Position numbers and translations under genes: made by a program. Source: Flavipsychrobacter sp. (GTDB taxonomy: Bacteria > Bacteroidota > Bacteroidia > Chitinophagales > Chitinophagaceae). From it: a stretch of DNA of 64,000 nucleotides. Below are positions 61,028 to 64,000 of this stretch, one piece after another; positions within the stretch are counted from its first letter, which is position 1; each line of letters opens with the position of its first letter. Below the pieces are notes generated by a model, which was not told where the DNA came from, did no database searches, and saw nothing but the letters and a program-made list of their open reading frames with translations. The stretch covers positions 60,352 through 124,351 of the forward strand of contig JAEUVZ010000069.1 of the NCBI GenBank assembly GCA_016786665.1, given 5' to 3'.

Positions 61028-61480
61028 ATGGAAAATACCCATTATTACGAAGTTAGCGTGAACTGGAACGAGGGCCGGACAGGCACCATGGATTCACCCG
61101 CGCTCAACAAGGAGATAACCGTAGCAACACCCCCGGAGTTTGCTAAAGGCGTGCCGGGCATCTGGTCGCCGGAGCATCTGTTTACAGCGGCTATCAACAG
61201 TTGCCTGATGACAACCTTCCTGGCTATTGCCGAAAACTTCAAACTGGAGTTCACCGGGTTCTCTTCCAGGGCTACCGGCAAACTGGAAATAGTAGACGGC
61301 AAATACATGATGAGCGAAGTAACACTGGAACCCATTCTTACAATTCCCCACCAGGGGATGGAAGAAAAAGCCATGCGCGTACTTCAAAAGGCCGAGGCCG
61401 CCTGCCTGATCTCCAACTCCGTACGCTCTTCCATTATTTTCCATCCACAGGTCCTGGTACAGCAGGCCGCCAACGCATAA
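61028..61480 (+). CDS. OsmC/Ohr family peroxiredoxin-like protein
   Basis: The start at 61028 (MENTHYYEVSVNWNEGRTGT) gives 150 residues. The two reactive cysteines of the family are Cys59 (INSCLMTTFLA) and Cys126 (AACLISNSV), with the SPEHLFTAA motif before the first. OsmC/Ohr proteins reduce organic hydroperoxides and, in some bacteria, organic persulfides or sulfane sulfur. The rhodanese neighbours favour the sulfur-linked role here, but that is inference. It lies 2 bp after the YgaP-like gene and 3 bp before the next rhodanese. Confidence 0.92.
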   Translation: MENTHYYEVSVNWNEGRTGTMDSPALNKEITVATPPEFAKGVPGIWSPEHLFTAAINSCLMTTFLAIAENFKLEFTGFSSRATGKLEIVDGKYMMSEVTLEPILTIPHQGMEEKAMRVLQKAEAACLISNSVRSSIIFHPQVLVQQAANA

Positions 61481-61483
61481 ACT

Positions 61484-61879
61484 ATGAAGAAGTTTCTCAC
61501 TAACAATGGCATTTACCTGCTGGCAGCTATAGCTGTCTTTGCCTTCGCATTTATCAGGAAAGGGGACCAGCTCTCCGCAAAAGATTTTTCGCAGAAGATG
61601 AACAACGCAGCCCACGCGCAGGTCCTGGACGTTCGAACTCCGGAAGAGTTCCGGGAAGGCTACATAAAAGGAGCTATTAACATAGACTGGCAGGGAAGTG
61701 ACTTCAACAGCAAGGTAACAAAGCTGGACAAAGCAAAGCCCGTATTTATCTATTGCCACAGCGGAAGGCGAAGTAGCTCAGCGGCCAGCGAAATGCGCGC
61801 TATGGGCTTCAAAGAAGTGTACGAACTGAAAGACGGGATAATGGGCTGGCAGGCCTTTGACCTGCCGGTAGTGCGATAG
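61484..61879 (+). CDS. Membrane-anchored or exported rhodanese
   Basis: The 131-residue protein has an N-terminal hydrophobic segment (about 9-23, GIYLLAAIAVFAFAF) and one rhodanese domain with VLDVRTPEEFREGYIKGA and active loop CHSGRR (Cys91 to Arg96). It should sit on the periplasmic side, complementing the cytosolic rhodanese earlier in the cluster. It is the last gene and shares a terminator with the convergent gene. Confidence 0.92.
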   Translation: MKKFLTNNGIYLLAAIAVFAFAFIRKGDQLSAKDFSQKMNNAAHAQVLDVRTPEEFREGYIKGAINIDWQGSDFNSKVTKLDKAKPVFIYCHSGRRSSSAASEMRAMGFKEVYELKDGIMGWQAFDLPVVR

Positions 61880-61881
61880 GA

Positions 61882-61911
61882 AAAAAGCTGTTACCCGGGT
61901 AGCAGCTTTTT
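61882..61911. terminator. Shared terminator between convergent genes
   Basis: Arms AAAAAGCTG and CAGCTTTTT enclose TTACCCGGGTAG. On the plus strand the stem runs into further T residues. It nearly touches the stop codon of the minus-strand gene at 61912, so for that gene the stem follows its stop directly. Confidence 0.85.
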
Positions 61912-62886
61912 TTATTCGTAGTAGCTGATGACGCGGCGAACAAAGCGGTAAGGTTGCCCGTTGTGGTATATGCGCTTCATTGTCCAGTTCTTGTGGTCGT
62001 CATACTCGTAGTAGCACGCTATATCCAGGTCTTTCATAAACGATGTCTTTGTTACCAGGTGGCCGTACTCGTTGAAGGCGGCCTTCGTCAGCCGCAGTAC
62101 ATTGCCACGCGCATCTTGTGTTACATCCTCCAGGTGGTTGCCCATATCATCCAGCAGGTAGCTCTCCATACCGGTGCAGGTATCGGGCTTGGCGTACTCA
62201 AATATCATTACGTGCTTGTGCCCGGCGCTATCTATATCCACCTCATATTTCTTGGTCATTACCAGTCGCTGGTCCTTATCATGATAGGTGGCTTCCACCA
62301 GTTCCCGGTCTTCATTATACTTCAGCCGGGTCATATCCACCAGCTCCAAACGGGCATCTTTATTGCTGATGGTCGATAAGATTTTCTCCCTGTTGGTAAA
62401 AAACTGGCGGCGCCCTTTATACCTGCCTTTCTCGTCATACAGCTCACACATACTCAGCCTTCCGGCGGTGTACACATACACTGTTGAGTCTGCTATACTT
62501 CCGTCTTTTCGATTTATGCAGTAGGCCACTTTACCTTTGTGGTAGGCGTAGCGTGTAGCGGTCACTTCCTGTAGCTGCGTCTTCCGGCTGTCCCACAGGG
62601 CGGTCACATCCATCAGCAGGTTGCCGTCCTCGTCATATTTCAGCGCACGCTGCTCCACCAGTTGCAGGGCGGTATCAGGACGATAAGCCGTATCGCTGCC
62701 CACGCCCTGGTTAGAGGCTACCTCCAGCACGCTGGGCTCCATCACAAACTCAGTTACAGAGTCTACCTTACCGGCCAGGTTTATGGAGAGCGATGTGATG
62801 TGTACCGGCGTGTCCACCAGCGATTGCGCCGCGGCGTCCATCCATATTATCAGGCAAAACAAAAAGGCCGTTATCTTCCGTATCAT
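61912..62886 (-). CDS. Secreted protein with YD-like repeats, function unknown
   Basis: The start at 62886 (MIRKITAFLFCLIIWMDAAAQ) gives a signal peptide and 324 residues. The body has several ~25-residue YD/RHS-like beta-hairpin repeats, for instance ALKYDEDGNLLMDVTALW, LSMCELYDEKGRYKGRRQFF, RLKYNEDRELVEATYHDKDQ and LTKAAFNEYGHLVTKTSFMK. These resemble secreted antigen-like YD-repeat proteins, not full RHS toxins: there is no RHS core closure and no C-terminal toxin domain. No T9SS tail is present. It lies 86 bp downstream of the OmpA-family gene's stop. Confidence 0.8.
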   Translation of the reverse strand: MIRKITAFLFCLIIWMDAAAQSLVDTPVHITSLSINLAGKVDSVTEFVMEPSVLEVASNQGVGSDTAYRPDTALQLVEQRALKYDEDGNLLMDVTALWDSRKTQLQEVTATRYAYHKGKVAYCINRKDGSIADSTVYVYTAGRLSMCELYDEKGRYKGRRQFFTNREKILSTISNKDARLELVDMTRLKYNEDRELVEATYHDKDQRLVMTKKYEVDIDSAGHKHVMIFEYAKPDTCTGMESYLLDDMGNHLEDVTQDARGNVLRLTKAAFNEYGHLVTKTSFMKDLDIACYYEYDDHKNWTMKRIYHNGQPYRFVRRVISYYE

Positions 62887-62972
62887 AATCACAATTTTCG
62901 GGGTGCACATCGTAGAGCAGTTGCGAATATAGCCATTTTGAACTTTTACGGGCCGTGCATGGACTTCTGTCG

Positions 62973-64000
62973 CTATCGGCGCAGTATCAATTCCACGCGC
63001 CTGTTGCGGCTCTGTCCTTCCTCCGTTTCATTGTCCGCTACGGGATTGGCCTCTCCCCAACCCTTCACATTCATCATGTCCGGGTCTATGCCAAAGGAAC
63101 TCAGTTGGTCCGATACCAGCCGGGCGCGTTCAAAAGAAAGTTGCTCGTTTACCAGCGGGTTGCCGCGGGTATCGGTATATCCGTTTATGTAGTAGTTAGC
63201 GCCGCCGTCGTTCAGCCAGGGCTCCACGGCGGTGTATATAGCCGATTTGTCCGCGTCTGTAAGCGCACTGCTGTTCAGGGGGAAATAGATCGTGCACAGC
63301 AGGCTATCTTCTATGGGTGCTACATAGTCATCGGGCAGCATCGCTATGTTCAGCACTTTGGCTTCCCCGGCATTGAGATGAATATATTCCACCCGTTCCA
63401 TGTGCCCTATCCCATCCGCCTTGCAGATAAAGTCCTTCCCCGAGGGCAACGTTATCATGTAGCTTGCATTGCCCCGGTTAGAGTTAAAGTGATACAACTC
63501 TTCGTTGGTAGCGGCATCGTAAATGAATATCGCCGTGTATATCAGCCGTTGCTTGCTGAAGCTGTCATACACATACCCCGTCATTTTGCTCACCGGCACC
63601 GGCAACGATTCCTTAGGGGTACGTACTTCATACAGGTCAAAGTCGCCCAGCACTTTATTTCGGTCAGAGGCGAAATAGGCTCGTTTGCCATCTTCTGTCA
63701 GGCAGATACTCACTTCTTCCGCGGTGGTATTGATGGGATAGCCCATATTGGCCGGCTTACCCCAGGTGCTGTCATTCACTCTCCGGCTATAGTACAGGTC
63801 AGCGCCCCCCATCCCTGGCAGTCCGTTGCTGGAAAAATAAAGTGTCCGGTTATCCATGTGCAGGTACGGGGTCAGTTCGTCGCCGCGGGTGTTTATATGC
63901 GGGCCCAGGTTCTTTGGTGCCTGCCAGTAGCCTTCTTCAAAGCGGCTCACCCATATATCCTTACCACCATAGCCCCCTTCCCGGTCGCTCACAAAGTATA
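62973..64000 (-). CDS. PorE-like OmpA-family protein with PD40 repeats, C-terminal part (cut by window edge)
   Basis: The frame is open to base 64000, so the N-terminus lies outside. The visible ~342 residues contain PD40/WD40-like repeats (YFVSDREGGYGGKDIW, LYFSSNGLPGMGGADLYYSR, YFASDRNKVLGDFDLYEV). A carboxypeptidase-regulatory-like domain follows (MTGYVYDSFSKQRLIYTAIF, SYMITLPSGKDFICKADG). Last is a C-terminal OmpA peptidoglycan-binding domain (INGYTDTRGNPLVNEQLSFE, MNVKGWGEANPV, NRRVELILRR). This order matches PorE of the T9SS, which adds an N-terminal TPR part and a lipid anchor and links the machinery to peptidoglycan. The missing N-terminus prevents certainty; many Bacteroidota have several paralogues. 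Confidence 0.85.
   Translation of the reverse strand, partial: YFVSDREGGYGGKDIWVSRFEEGYWQAPKNLGPHINTRGDELTPYLHMDNRTLYFSSNGLPGMGGADLYYSRRVNDSTWGKPANMGYPINTTAEEVSICLTEDGKRAYFASDRNKVLGDFDLYEVRTPKESLPVPVSKMTGYVYDSFSKQRLIYTAIFIYDAATNEELYHFNSNRGNASYMITLPSGKDFICKADGIGHMERVEYIHLNAGEAKVLNIAMLPDDYVAPIEDSLLCTIYFPLNSSALTDADKSAIYTAVEPWLNDGGANYYINGYTDTRGNPLVNEQLSFERARLVSDQLSSFGIDPDMMNVKGWGEANPVADNETEEGQSRNRRVELILRR

Noticed and set aside
61912..62886. RHS-type polymorphic toxin
   Set aside because: YD-like repeats are present, but the protein is short, with no RHS core closure motif, no toxin domain and no immunity gene.
1..64000. tRNA genes, rRNA genes, insertion sequences, prophage or integrase
   Set aside because: Intergenic spaces were read for cloverleaf-like ends and for transposase or integrase motifs. 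None was convincing; a covariance-model scan would be needed to exclude a tRNA fully.

Overview
The window comes from a Bacteroidota chromosome, most likely a Chitinophagales/Chitinophagaceae-like aerobe. The reasons are seen in the sequence: a 2,487-residue SprA translocon, several PorV/PorQ/PorE/GldM-type parts of the type IX secretion system (T9SS), secreted proteins with T9SS type A and type B C-termini, and start codons preceded by the Bacteroidota -7 box TAnnTTTG rather than by Shine-Dalgarno sequences. No tRNA, rRNA, CRISPR array, transposase or phage gene was recognised.

Layout. 1-11.1 kb (minus strand): the N-terminal half of paaA, sprA behind ruvA, a PorG-like (DUF6089) barrel, a crotonase and a stand-alone B12-binding domain. 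11.3-13.8 kb (plus): rpmH-rnpA-yidD, with rnpA apparently starting at AUU, then an AT-richer orphan gene and paaY. 13.85-14.19 kb is a gene-free 153-bp tandem repeat. 14.2-26.1 kb is mostly housekeeping: an ArsR-like regulator, tsaB/ridA (divergent), glnS, an M49 peptidase, a lipoprotein, lon, a beta-barrel, and the greA-HIT-TlpA operon. 26.2-35.2 kb is one minus-strand operon of a TonB-dependent receptor, a 1,326-residue secreted protein and a PorV/PorQ barrel. 35.3-43.9 kb holds rsmA coupled to a 2-hydroxyacid dehydrogenase, a T9SS cargo, an M17 peptidase, pdxA, an M16 peptidase and a nitronate monooxygenase-like enzyme. 44-54.5 kb is rich in secreted proteins: a type B cargo with two repeat classes, an Asp-box beta-propeller, and two tandem M1 peptidases with T9SS tails. 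54.6-64 kb has a TerC protein, a stand-alone GldM C-terminal-like protein, PorQ, fabI, a six-gene thioredoxin/rhodanese/OsmC cluster, an orphan secreted protein and a PorE-like OmpA protein cut by the window edge.

How the genes work together. The dominant theme is T9SS: translocon (SprA), shuttle/attachment barrels (PorV/PorQ family, PorQ), a PorG-like barrel, a PorE-like anchor, and at least six predicted substrates. The second theme is phenylacetate catabolism (paaA and paaY, with an enoyl-CoA hydratase and a B12 mutase domain that could feed the lower pathway). The third is a compact redox/sulfur cluster at 59.7-61.9 kb that looks like a split version of the YgaP rhodanese-membrane protein plus OsmC and thioredoxin.

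The strongest candidates for undescribed biology are the receptor-cargo-PorV operon, the orphan GldM C-terminal-like protein, the split-YgaP cluster, and the AUU-initiated rnpA. Assignments rest on motif recognition by eye; no database search was run.
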